Source: Jonesia quinghaiensis DSM 15701 (GTDB lineage: Bacteria; Actinomycetota; Actinomycetes; Actinomycetales; Cellulomonadaceae). Taken from it: DNA of 64,000 bases. Under the pieces are notes generated by a model. It ran no database searches. It saw nothing but the letters and a program-made list of their open reading frames with translations, and was not told the DNA's origin. The stretch covers positions 62,001 through 126,000 of the forward strand of contig NZ_AUHN01000009.1 in the NCBI RefSeq assembly GCF_000423205.1. Direction: 5' to 3'. The stretch's first letter is position 1; each line of letters begins with the position of its first letter. A program made the translations under genes and the position numbers. Below, one piece after another: positions 9,640 to 18,527 of this stretch.

Positions 9640-12600
9640 CTACTCACGCCTACGCCGACGCGTCGCAGACGCAGCAACCAGGAAGACCCCAAGGAGGAAA
9701 GCCGTCGCTGCAAGGTAGACCGTAGTCAGATCCGCGCCGGTCGAAGGTAGGTCATACCTCACCCCTAGGACGCCGCTGTCATCACGGTTCACCACCACCT
9801 GAACACCTGGCGGCACCGTTGGCACCGTTGGAGTTGCCGGTGTGGCCGGAGTTGGTGGAGTTGTTGGCGGTTCGACAATCACTCCACCAACACCACCTTC
9901 GTCTCGGCACACTTGGGTGGAAGTATCAGCGCTCTGCTCGGTTTGCACGATGCTCGCCGTGTTCTCGACGATGACACATTCACCAGCATCAACAAGCACA
10001 TCAATCCCGTATTCCACCTGGTGGGTGGTCCCTTCCTGAGCCCAGTCGATTGTCCACTGTGGTTCAAAGTCCACCAGGGTGTCCTCCACCGTGATCGTCC
10101 TGTTTGTTTCCTGGGCGAGGGCAAAGGGCATCTCTGCGAGCGCATCGGCCTGTGTTTGCTGTTTCCACTGTGTGGGGTGCGTTGTGATCGTGGCTGTTGC
10201 AGTCACTGTGAGTGCACCTGGGTCCTGGTCGAAGGTGCACCTGTATTGACGCTGTTCGCTTTCTCCGGGCGCCACAGTCAGTGACGCTTCACCGTCTAGT
10301 GCACACACCGCTGCCGGGAGTTGGATGTCAAGATCACTTGTTATTGCGGTGAAATTGTTGGGATTAGTGAGAGTCACTGTTCCCTCTGCGACCCAGTTCG
10401 AGTCGAGAGGCGCCCCTTCAGTCACGATGACTGTGTAAGGCAGTTCTCCTGACGCTGTATCTTCATCGAGGACGATGTCATCTGAGGCGATTTTTTCGAT
10501 GTCCCAGGTGTACTGCCTGTCATGTTGCGCAACGCCTGTCACGGAGGCTGCTATTTGTTGTTGGTGACACAGTGTTCGTTCTTGTTGTGCTTGCCCGAGT
10601 AAGCGCGCATCGAACTCCTCGAGGATCATGGAATTGTAAGAGGCTCCACCGAAGGGTTGTGGGTTTTCCTCGACTGGTGACCATAGTTGGGCTGTGTTGG
10701 TGATGGTGGAACATGTTCCTGGTTCCACTGTGAGTTGTTCACTGTAGGTGTAGGGGTGGATGGTTCCAGCTTCCGCCCAGGTGATGCTGCCCAGTTCTCG
10801 ATGCTGTGGATCGCTGGCATCTACGACGAGGGCGTCGTGAACAGTGACAGTTTTTGAGAATTCATTGATGGTCCAGTCTTCTTCGGTGAATTCTGCGGCA
10901 CCTGTTGCTGATCGCTCGTCGCTGCCGTGCGTCCAGGTCGCAGTTGCGGTGTTCACTCCGTTGTATTGGGTGAGTTGCTCTCCCCCGGTGTCACACAGGT
11001 ATGGCAGGGTCGCTTCACCCTGCGCTGGTACGCTGACGCTGTTTCCGCCGTTGATCCCGCCTACCACCTCACAGGTCACTCCTGGGAGATCGATGGTGTC
11101 GGTGATCGCTGCTGTGACGTCTGTGTAGTTGTTGGGGTTGGCAACTGTGACATACCCGTAGATGTCCCATGAGGAATCCTGGGCTGCGACCTCTTCAACG
11201 AGGACGGCATAGTCGATCTGTGCCGCACCAGTTTCATCAGGCCCGGTGATCTTCTCGATGTTTTTGGTGATGTCCCAACCAAAGGTGCGACTGAGGTCCA
11301 GAATGACGTTTTTCTGGACTGTCAGGTCTGCTTGGTTACACACCTGCATGGATGCGCTTGCTTGTTGGGATGTTTGCGTCAGAGTTGCGGTGTTGTCCAC
11401 GGTGACGCAGGTTCCATCAGCAACGGGGATGGTTTTGTTGTAGGAGAAGGTTTGTTGCCCCTGCCCCCATGTCATGTTGCCGAGGGTTTCGCGATCACTA
11501 CTGATCCCACCGATTGTTAGTTGATCTGTGATGTCCACGTGGTCTTGGAATGGGGTGATGCCCCAGTCGTCGTCATCAAAGGTAGCCATCCCGGTTGCTG
11601 TGAGGGTTTCCTGACCCTGGGTCCACGATGCTGTTGCTGTGTTCAGCCCTGAGTAACTGGGCTGCGCATCGTATTGGCAGCTGTAGTCGAAGGTGCGTTC
11701 GTCACCTGGCTCAAACACTGCGTCAACGCCGCCGGACACGACACATTGAGGGTCTTGGCTGCTCCACCCGCCGTTGCTGACTGCGTCTGTAATCGTGGCT
11801 GTGACTGAGGTGAAGTCGTTGGGGTTCCGTACTGTGACGCTACCGGTCATAACCCAAGCGTCGTCGGTGTAGTTCTCTGGGGTCACTATCACTCGGTAGG
11901 GAATTGTCGCTTCGTTGGTGTTCTCGTCGAGGAGTGGGGTGCCAGCCTCCTTAGATATGTCCCATCCGTAGGTGCGTTCCAGGGAGCCCACCACATTCTT
12001 GGTGACATCTAGGGGTGCTTGGTTGCACAGCGTGACTGTTGCAGAGTCGCTGTGCTGTTCGTTGAGGGTTTTTGTGCTGAGCCCTGATGGCGTCACGGTT
12101 GCCGTGTTGTCGAGCGTTTCGCATGTGCCTGCTTGCGCCGTGATGGGCAGAGTGTAGGTGAAGGTTTTGACACCATCGCCAGCAGCAAGTTCGCTGGGGG
12201 TGAGGTCATAGTGGGTGTCCCTCACTGATGCGGTGGCACCGATAGTTGTGACCTCAGCTGTGGACATGTCCACGCTCACCTGGGGTGAGGTGGCGGTTCC
12301 GCTTGTGCCGGGGTAGTTCTTTTTCGACCAGGTCGCGCTGGCTTTATTGCTGCCGGTATCTGTTGGGGCAACGTCTTCAGGTAGCGTGCAGGTGTAGTTC
12401 ACGGTGGCATTGCCCTGTGCGGGTACGGTGATTCCTGCGCCTTGGGGAACTGTGCAGTGGGCACCAGGGAAACCGGTCAAACTGTCGGTGACTGTTACCC
12501 CTTCCACCGGCCATTTGTTGGGGTTAGTAACGGTGATTTTCCCGGTGACCAGGGCATCGGTGGTTCCTTGGTCTTTCGGTGTCACTATAACGGTGTAAGC

Positions 12601-14061
12601 GAATGGGTATGATGCGCCTGTGGCTTGATCGGTGTCTACAGTTTTGTTGATCGACCAATCCCACGTGTGCGTGTACGACGGTTCCGCTGTTTTTACCACG
12701 GTGAGATCAACGAAAGTCCGTTGTTCGTTGCTGAAGGTGCACGTAGTGCTGGCTTTATGTGCCAGCGTGACGCTGATTGAGTCACCTGAGCGTGCGCCAG
12801 CAATGGGGGTGCAGTTGATACCTGCTAGGTCCCACCCCCCGTGGGAAGGTGTTTCGGAAATTGTCCAGGTACGTGGGGGCACCCGGAAGGTCGTTGATTG
12901 ACCGTTGCCCAGGGAAAAGGATGCTTGCTGGCTGCCTGAGAGCGTGAATGGCCAGGTCAAGCTGGTGGCTGGGGTGGTTTTCTTTGTCACCGTCAGGAGG
13001 GCATAAGACAGGTCCGATGCTTTAATGGGCAGTTCTTTATTGCCTTGTTTCCGGCAATTTATGCTCACCACATAGTTGTGGTACGGCGACCCACCGATAC
13101 TCGATGCTCCCATTCCCACGCCATGATCAAACTCGGAGGCAATATGTGCCTGGTAGGTCAACGTCGTTGAGGTGACATTTTCAGGCATCGCGAAATACAC
13201 GGTGATAGTACCCGTCGAACCGCTGGTAGTCACTGAAAAATCTACCAAACTCGCACCATTGGACAGCGACACAAACCGGGCATCATCAAGCGCATATTTG
13301 CCCGACACCATTCGGTCAAAACCGAACACCGCTTTGTTTACTGCGCCAGCCTTCAGGGAGGTCATCCGTCCACGGATGGAAAACCAGTCATCCTCCGAAT
13401 AGCCGCCACCGAGATTTCCTGACGTCCACCGGCCAGTGGACTGCTGCTGCTCAAAAGGATTGATGCTTCCAACATTGAGACAAACGTGCTGACCACTTGC
13501 TGTGCTGAGTTCGGCGTTGTCCGCTTTGCTGAGAGTACCTTCGGGATCCGTTGATTTTGCCGGGGATTCCTCCTGTGCACTCTCTTTTACCGGACTACTT
13601 GTGGCGTCATTGTCAGATTCGAGGGATTGAGGCTCAGGCGAACCAGCTGATTCTTCAGCCTGATCACTGGGGCTTGTTAGGTCTGATGCAGGTTGCTTCT
13701 CAGGTAAAGGTTCAGGTGAAACCTCTGTTTGCGTGGTTGCTTCGGGCGCGGAATTATCTTGTTGGGGCTGCGGTTGTGGCGAATCGCTATTTTCAATCGG
13801 CTCACCCCCTTCAGTTTCACTATCATCTGCCGATACCACTTGTGCAGACGATAAGTTCGACGACGAGTCATTCACGTCACGCATCAGCGATCCGCCAGGT
13901 AGCGCTGATGCTGGGACGGCGAAAAAGGCAGTCAATACGACTGCCAGAAGGAGTGATATTCCTGATCCAGCTGTTGCGCGCAAGCTGAGCCCCATGCGTC
14001 GTGATTGAGCACTGCTGTGACAGTGCCCTGCGCGATGAAGGGACCTCCTTTGGTGAGTCAT
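9640..14061 (-). CDS. Large repetitive LPXTG cell-wall-anchored surface protein
   Basis: This 1473-residue protein should be exported by Sec and fixed to peptidoglycan by a sortase. Residues 33-53 form a hydrophobic signal core with cleavage probably after VPASA. Residues about 60-185 are an acidic Ser/Pro/Glu linker. A unique domain follows (about 190-440, with HVCLNVGSINPF). Four diverged repeats then begin near residues 467, 699, 928 and 1185, each opening with (G/T)WD(I/W) and containing a TNPN or NPN(N/D)(F/Y) motif, conserved cysteines and a DNTATV-like strand. The C-terminus has a Pro/Thr wall spacer, the sorting motif LPSTGA (1438-1443), a membrane helix and RRRRRE. The repeats look like Ig-like adhesin domains, but ligand and role are unknown. 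The start is supported by an AAGAGGA ribosome binding site. No sortase gene is in the window. Confidence 0.9.
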   Translation of the reverse strand: MTHQRRSLHRAGHCHSSAQSRRMGLSLRATAGSGISLLLAVVLTAFFAVPASALPGGSLMRDVNDSSSNLSSAQVVSADDSETEGGEPIENSDSPQPQPQQDNSAPEATTQTEVSPEPLPEKQPASDLTSPSDQAEESAGSPEPQSLESDNDATSSPVKESAQEESPAKSTDPEGTLSKADNAELSTASGQHVCLNVGSINPFEQQQSTGRWTSGNLGGGYSEDDWFSIRGRMTSLKAGAVNKAVFGFDRMVSGKYALDDARFVSLSNGASLVDFSVTTSGSTGTITVYFAMPENVTSTTLTYQAHIASEFDHGVGMGASSIGGSPYHNYVVSINCRKQGNKELPIKASDLSYALLTVTKKTTPATSLTWPFTLSGSQQASFSLGNGQSTTFRVPPRTWTISETPSHGGWDLAGINCTPIAGARSGDSISVTLAHKASTTCTFSNEQRTFVDLTVVKTAEPSYTHTWDWSINKTVDTDQATGASYPFAYTVIVTPKDQGTTDALVTGKITVTNPNKWPVEGVTVTDSLTGFPGAHCTVPQGAGITVPAQGNATVNYTCTLPEDVAPTDTGSNKASATWSKKNYPGTSGTATSPQVSVDMSTAEVTTIGATASVRDTHYDLTPSELAAGDGVKTFTYTLPITAQAGTCETLDNTATVTPSGLSTKTLNEQHSDSATVTLCNQAPLDVTKNVVGSLERTYGWDISKEAGTPLLDENTNEATIPYRVIVTPENYTDDAWVMTGSVTVRNPNDFTSVTATITDAVSNGGWSSQDPQCVVSGGVDAVFEPGDERTFDYSCQYDAQPSYSGLNTATASWTQGQETLTATGMATFDDDDWGITPFQDHVDITDQLTIGGISSDRETLGNMTWGQGQQTFSYNKTIPVADGTCVTVDNTATLTQTSQQASASMQVCNQADLTVQKNVILDLSRTFGWDITKNIEKITGPDETGAAQIDYAVLVEEVAAQDSSWDIYGYVTVANPNNYTDVTAAITDTIDLPGVTCEVVGGINGGNSVSVPAQGEATLPYLCDTGGEQLTQYNGVNTATATWTHGSDERSATGAAEFTEEDWTINEFSKTVTVHDALVVDASDPQHRELGSITWAEAGTIHPYTYSEQLTVEPGTCSTITNTAQLWSPVEENPQPFGGASYNSMILEEFDARLLGQAQQERTLCHQQQIAASVTGVAQHDRQYTWDIEKIASDDIVLDEDTASGELPYTVIVTEGAPLDSNWVAEGTVTLTNPNNFTAITSDLDIQLPAAVCALDGEASLTVAPGESEQRQYRCTFDQDPGALTVTATATITTHPTQWKQQTQADALAEMPFALAQETNRTITVEDTLVDFEPQWTIDWAQEGTTHQVEYGIDVLVDAGECVIVENTASIVQTEQSADTSTQVCRDEGGVGGVIVEPPTTPPTPATPATPTVPTVPPGVQVVVNRDDSGVLGVRYDLPSTGADLTTVYLAATAFLLGVFLVAASATRRRRRE

Positions 14062-14146
14062 GGTGTTCCTCTTTTCGTGTGCGTCGGTCGCGGCACAAAA
14101 GAAGCCGCTAAAGCCGACATTCGCACAGGAAAAGCCTTTTAAACCC

Positions 14147-14270
14147 TCACCTCATGGATGACCTGAAGGTGACTATTAAGGTGAGTCTCCGGGTGAGTTT
14201 TCGCCAACCGCTCCCCCAAGCGCGCCCACTACACACTCACCCATGGGTGACAACGGGTGACAGCGGGTGA
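14147..14270. promoter_or_regulatory. Array of GGTGA/GGGTGA half-sites, candidate operator of the LuxR regulator
   Basis: GGTGA occurs at 14168, 14180 and 14192, exactly 12 bp apart, and GGGTGA at 14245, 14255 and 14265, exactly 10 bp apart. Inverted copies lie at 14147 (TCACC) and 14237 (TCACCC), and GGATGA at 14156. The array is 86-209 bp upstream of the surface protein start, a fitting place for an activator. The unit resembles the MalT box GGA(T/G)GA, and the neighbouring regulator is MalT-like. Binding is inferred. Confidence 0.55.
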
Positions 14271-14356
14271 GGCTGCGGACAACCCCAACGGACAGCACCA
14301 CACCACCGCAGCGGAATCGATAGCACTCGCCCATAGAGCCACAAGGCACAACACAA

Positions 14357-14384
14357 AAGGTGAACGGGAATCCCCGTTCACCTT
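14357..14384 (-). terminator. Terminator of the LuxR regulator gene
   Basis: A 12-bp perfect stem (AAGGTGAACGGG) with a 4-nt loop is followed on the minus strand by TTTTGTG. It separates the regulator from the surface protein gene, which therefore needs its own promoter. Confidence 0.75.
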
Positions 14385-14491
14385 CAGTCGTCTCGACACA
14401 TCACACACATCAAAAACTCTGGACCAAGCCCGCAGCACTCTCTCCACAGGTGCCCTATAAAACCGCTGCATTGCGCTTGGCTTCCACAGCC

Positions 14492-17440
14492 CTACGACAA
14501 TACCCCCAACTCCCGTGCGCGCACTACAGCCTCCGCATACGAATGAACACCCAGCTTGCGATACACACTCGTCAAATGAGTCTTCACAGTATTCACGCCC
14601 ACGTACAACGCACGGCTCGCTCCACCCAACGACTGATGCTCAGCGACCGCGGCGAGAACCTCCTGCTCCCGAGGTGACAACAACACACGGACGCTCGGAG
14701 CCGGATACATTCCTCCAGCCGCTGCCAAAGCAGGGCAAGCATCAGCAACAAAGGGGAAACGCGCTAGACACTCCGCCACGACTTCCTGCGGCATCGTTGC
14801 CAAATACCCCCACATCTCCTGCGGAGCACACAGCCGCACATATTCACCCAACACAGCAGAACACTCGGCCCAACGCTCCTGGGAAGCACACACGGATGCC
14901 TTCAATGCCAAATAGGCCGCCGTAAACCGCAACGAACGCCCCGCAACCAACAACCCACCGTCCACAAGTCGCTCAGCACGTTCTAAATCGCCAGCCTGGA
15001 ACGCGATACGAGCCGCCATCTCCCGCGCCATCGGATCCAACGGACGACCAATATCAAGACGCTCCTGTGCAGCACGGTGATCCCCCAACGCAAGATACGT
15101 ATGAACCGTCGCGTCACACATCAACGAACGCACCAACGGGAAATTGCACAACGTCGTGCACCGCTCCCGCAAATCCGCCAACCGCACAAGAACCTGGTCC
15201 AACTCCTGAGCCGCAATGTGACAGCGAATATGCAACAAATAGCGCGCTAAAAATAACGGATCAACCGAACCTAACATCGACGTAGGATCAGCCAATTCAC
15301 CATGCGGCTCCAAACACTTCGTCAACGAACCAAGGCTGACAAGACTCAACGTAGACCAATACGCGTGGTCTAAGAGAGACGAATCCTCCGGAGGGTCAAC
15401 ATGAGCCAATACGTCACGAGCCGTCACCAATTCACCGTCAAAGGCAAACACCAACGCCGAATAGACATCCACCGCTCGCATGACATCGGCACCCGCCCCG
15501 TGGGACTGGGCCAAGAAACGAGCACAGGCCAAAGCACGTGCCGCCTGCGCAGGGTCACCATGCAAGATCAGAGAAGCTCCCCACTCCAGCATCGGGATTG
15601 TCCACTGACGCACCTGCTCGGCATCAGACGCATCAACAAGCCCCTGCAACAGGTGACGTCCCCCCTCCTCCTGAGCCCGTCCTTGCACCCCTAACCGTGC
15701 CAGCACACCTCCAGATCGCGCAGCCTGCGCACGGCGTTCAGCATCCAAAAACCGATTAATGATCGACAGCTTGTCGCTCGCCTCACCCACCGACAAAGGG
15801 ACCTTCGCTAAAACAGTCAACAACCTCGTCGGATCAGCCTCAAGCAGCTCATACCAATTGTCATCAACAAAACTCGCAAAGCCCTCCCACCGACTATGGT
15901 CAACACACTGCTCAGCAGCTTCCAAAGCCAAGCCCTGCCCCACCATCACCTGACACGTCAGCTCAACCAGCGGCCCGCTAAAGGCAACATCAACCTGGGC
16001 AAACCACCGCTTCGATACCTGATCAATAACCGGTACACGAACATACGCCCGGACCTCGGCCTCCTCATCCAACACCCGCAAATAACCGTCCTCAACCAGA
16101 TGCTCTAAAGCGCGCGTCACATCACGCTCTGACCGCCCATGCACCCACCGAGAGGAATCAGGAACAACCCGCACACCCAACGACGCCAACAACGTCGAAA
16201 TTCTCTCGCCAAATTCTCCCAAGATCCGATCAACCAACACCGGAGTCAGCACAGGCAAAAACATCGAGGCCAAAGTCACCCGAAGTTTGAGCGAATCACG
16301 AAGCTGCGAGACTTCATGCTCAAAAATTCCCGCAACATCGTCCAACACATCGTCATAAAACCACTCACCACGAGAATCACGCCTCGCCTGCAATGCAACC
16401 ATCGCGGCCATCGCTGGCCAACCACCAGTCAAACGAACAATCTCTTCACCCTGCTCGCTGCTGAGATCCACGCCGCGCCGCGCACCAAATTCCACCACAT
16501 CACCGGCTGTAGCCCGCAACGCTTGAGGCATAACAAGAATCGAGTCAATAAAAACAGCACCAAACGTTTCAAGACGCGTCACCTCTCGCGTCATCACAAC
16601 CAGCTGACACACCGGGCCCGCATCGGTTAAGACCCGAATTATCTCCGGAAGCAAAGACGTCGATGCCGTGTCATCAACATACCCATCAAGGACAACGACC
16701 GTGCGATCAGTTGCTTTGCTCGCCTGACGACGCAACACATCGAGAAGAATCTGTGCATCTTCCTGCAACATCAACGGGTGGCTCGTTGCACTACCGGTAG
16801 TAACCGGCCCCCCTGATACCCCACCAAGGATCTGAAGAATCTCATCGTGCTCATTGTTTGTTGAGGAGTCACCAAAAGCCCGCAGTGCGCGCGGCAACTC
16901 GCCCCGCCCCCCAGACGCTACTTCGCCATCACTCCGGACACCGGCCACGCTGCCCTGGATAGCCTCATCGGTCGGTGATGCGCTGAACTCCCCTGTGCCA
17001 CAGCGCGCAAACAGCTGATATTCCATTGCGCTCAGCTCAGCAGCTGCGTCCACCCCTCGCTCAGAGAGCATCATCTGGATCAGACCATGCAACAGCCGGG
17101 CACTCACATTGTCATCCACCAGGAGTTCCACACAGGGTGTTGAACGCCAAGCTGCAGGAGGAATATACGATCTCACCGATTTTCCGCTTTGCCGCAAAGA
17201 AAACCAACCAGTCGACACCCCTTCGGCCTGTTGCTCAGATACCCACTGCTCCACCAGGCCCGTCTTTCCATAGCCATAAGGTGCACGCACTATTGTCAGC
17301 GGGCGATGTTGATTGAGGGTTTCATCTATCCGCCGTTGTGCAACAGAAGCAAGCCGCACAGTGGGTGTCTCTAACTCAGGGTGACTAGGAGCAGGTACAA
17401 CGACATCGCGCCCACCAGCAGTGAGGGAATGATCAGACAT
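14492..17440 (-). CDS. MalT/LAL-type STAND ATPase regulator with C-terminal LuxR DNA-binding domain
   Basis: This large LuxR regulator has 982 residues. Near the N-terminus is a P-loop, APYGYGKTGL (about 53-62), followed by a likely Walker B strand TVVVLDGYVDD, giving a STAND-type signalling ATPase. The middle is a long helical region with TPR-like content (ALGDHRAAQERLD, AARIAFQAGDLERAERLV). The last 60 or so residues are a LuxR helix-turn-helix (LLSPREQEVLAAVAEH, NTVKTHLTSVYRKLGV). Such proteins usually activate transcription after binding an inducer and oligomerising. ATG at 17440 is chosen because AAGGAG lies 6 nt upstream. It is the gene just upstream of the surface protein and probably controls it. 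Confidence 0.88.
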   Translation of the reverse strand: MSDHSLTAGGRDVVVPAPSHPELETPTVRLASVAQRRIDETLNQHRPLTIVRAPYGYGKTGLVEQWVSEQQAEGVSTGWFSLRQSGKSVRSYIPPAAWRSTPCVELLVDDNVSARLLHGLIQMMLSERGVDAAAELSAMEYQLFARCGTGEFSASPTDEAIQGSVAGVRSDGEVASGGRGELPRALRAFGDSSTNNEHDEILQILGGVSGGPVTTGSATSHPLMLQEDAQILLDVLRRQASKATDRTVVVLDGYVDDTASTSLLPEIIRVLTDAGPVCQLVVMTREVTRLETFGAVFIDSILVMPQALRATAGDVVEFGARRGVDLSSEQGEEIVRLTGGWPAMAAMVALQARRDSRGEWFYDDVLDDVAGIFEHEVSQLRDSLKLRVTLASMFLPVLTPVLVDRILGEFGERISTLLASLGVRVVPDSSRWVHGRSERDVTRALEHLVEDGYLRVLDEEAEVRAYVRVPVIDQVSKRWFAQVDVAFSGPLVELTCQVMVGQGLALEAAEQCVDHSRWEGFASFVDDNWYELLEADPTRLLTVLAKVPLSVGEASDKLSIINRFLDAERRAQAARSGGVLARLGVQGRAQEEGGRHLLQGLVDASDAEQVRQWTIPMLEWGASLILHGDPAQAARALACARFLAQSHGAGADVMRAVDVYSALVFAFDGELVTARDVLAHVDPPEDSSLLDHAYWSTLSLVSLGSLTKCLEPHGELADPTSMLGSVDPLFLARYLLHIRCHIAAQELDQVLVRLADLRERCTTLCNFPLVRSLMCDATVHTYLALGDHRAAQERLDIGRPLDPMAREMAARIAFQAGDLERAERLVDGGLLVAGRSLRFTAAYLALKASVCASQERWAECSAVLGEYVRLCAPQEMWGYLATMPQEVVAECLARFPFVADACPALAAAGGMYPAPSVRVLLSPREQEVLAAVAEHQSLGGASRALYVGVNTVKTHLTSVYRKLGVHSYAEAVVRARELGVLS

Positions 17441-17850
17441 TCGTAACTCCTTAGCCCGATGCGAGCACATTCTTAAGGTCAACTACGTCGCCCCACAAAG
17501 CGCCACCAGACGGCTACTTGGGTTCGCGCTGGGCAAGGCAACTAAGAACTCACCAACTTGCGTGAGTAGCGCAGAACCTGACAACGCCCCCAACACTGTC
17601 CAACTCTTTGTTGTTTCATCAGCAAAACTGACCGCGAGGTCAGCATTACATTTAGCAGAATGCCACCAGCAGGCAGACTCCACCAGTACTTAGGTTCAAG
17701 ATATGGGCCTTTACGGGGCGATCCATCAAAGTTCACCCTGCACATGGCCGTTGTATTGTCTTGAGTACAACATCGTCGGGTCCCGAACTTAAGTTCGATG
17801 CTCACCGCTCAGGAGGTAGGTCACAGGGCACAAAAACAGCTCCCTAGTAC
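17441..17850. other. adk-luxR intergenic region, no gene seen
   Basis: About 410 nt without a convincing gene. The short minus-strand frames here (up to 87 residues) have no ribosome binding site and an odd composition. It should contain the regulator's promoter; I could not identify the boxes. A LexA-like palindrome lies at its far end. Confidence 0.5.
17783..17798. promoter_or_regulatory. LexA (SOS) box-like palindrome
   Basis: CCGAAC-TTAA-GTTCGA differs at one base from the actinobacterial SOS box TCGAAC-N4-GTTCGA. It lies about 340 bp upstream of the LuxR regulator, the nearest gene reading away from it. No recognised SOS gene is adjacent. Confidence 0.45.
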
Positions 17851-17892
17851 AACAAGCGGGGCGAGAGACAGATGTCTCTCGCCCCGCTTGTT
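17851..17892 (-). terminator. adk terminator hairpin
   Basis: Perfectly complementary 20-nt arms (left arm AACAAGCGGGGCGAGAGACA) are separated by 2 nt and lie 48 nt after the adk stop. It closes the secY-adk unit. Confidence 0.82.
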
Positions 17893-17939
17893 CACTGCTT
17901 TGTCGCGGACACCGCGACGTCGTGATGTGATTGATCTAC

Positions 17940-18527
17940 TTACCCGAACTGCTCCAGCGACTTGATCAAGCGAGCAGTTACGTCCTCGACATCGCCAATC
18001 CCGTCAACTTGGACGAGACGTTCGCGATCGCGGTACACGCCGGAAACCGGCGCGGTTTGCTCGGCATACACACCAAGACGGTGGCGGATAACAGGTTCGG
18101 TGTCATCTGCCCGGCCTTCGATGTCAGCACGCTTCAACAAGCGTTCGATCACAACTTCCGGATCTGCTGTGATTTCCACAGCGCCATCGAGAGTAACGCC
18201 GATTTCCTCGAGGATCGCATCAAGTTCAGCAACCTGGGCGGTATTACGTGGGTATCCGTCAAGAATAAAACCCAAGTGGTTTGGCTCTTCGCCAACCATC
18301 GACACCAACTTGTCTTTGACCATTGCATTGGTTACCGAGTCAGGAACAAGCTCGCCTTTGGCGGTGTATTCCTGTGCGAGGCGACCTAGCTCAGTTCCAC
18401 CCTTGATGTTGGCGCGGAAAATGTCACCCGTCGAGATAGCTTCCACCCCGAGTTCTCCGGCAAGACGTGCAGCCTGAGTTCCTTTACCGGCTCCCGGAGG
18501 GCCGAGGAGGACAATACGTGCGCTCAT
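17940..18527 (-). CDS. adk: Adenylate kinase
   Basis: Adk equilibrates ATP, AMP and ADP. The 195-residue product has the P-loop GPPGAGKGTQA (8-18), the AMP-site segment STGDIFRANI, LDGYPRNTAQ and a short LID without zinc cysteines, as in the actinobacterial short form. Its start overlaps the secY stop by 4 nt (ATGA), so the two are translationally coupled. The gene map, often found next, is absent. Confidence 0.97.
   Translation of the reverse strand: MSARIVLLGPPGAGKGTQAARLAGELGVEAISTGDIFRANIKGGTELGRLAQEYTAKGELVPDSVTNAMVKDKLVSMVGEEPNHLGFILDGYPRNTAQVAELDAILEEIGVTLDGAVEITADPEVVIERLLKRADIEGRADDTEPVIRHRLGVYAEQTAPVSGVYRDRERLVQVDGIGDVEDVTARLIKSLEQFG

Noticed and set aside
14010..14061. A second, stronger ribosome-binding-like sequence (AAAGGAGGT) just inside the surface protein gene
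   Set aside because: No start codon follows at a usable distance; the next ATG is about 45 nt away, so the upstream start was kept.
9640..17440. The surface protein and regulator as a prophage or transposon insertion
   Set aside because: No integrase, transposase, tRNA target or flanking direct repeats are visible at the borders.
17483..17683. A 66-residue minus-strand open frame just before the LuxR gene
   Set aside because: No homology or start signal, and it is in the likely promoter region of the regulator.
17542..17805. An 87-residue minus-strand open frame between adk and the LuxR gene
   Set aside because: No ribosome binding site, unusual composition rich in Cys, Trp and Arg, and it overlaps the LexA-like dyad; probably chance.
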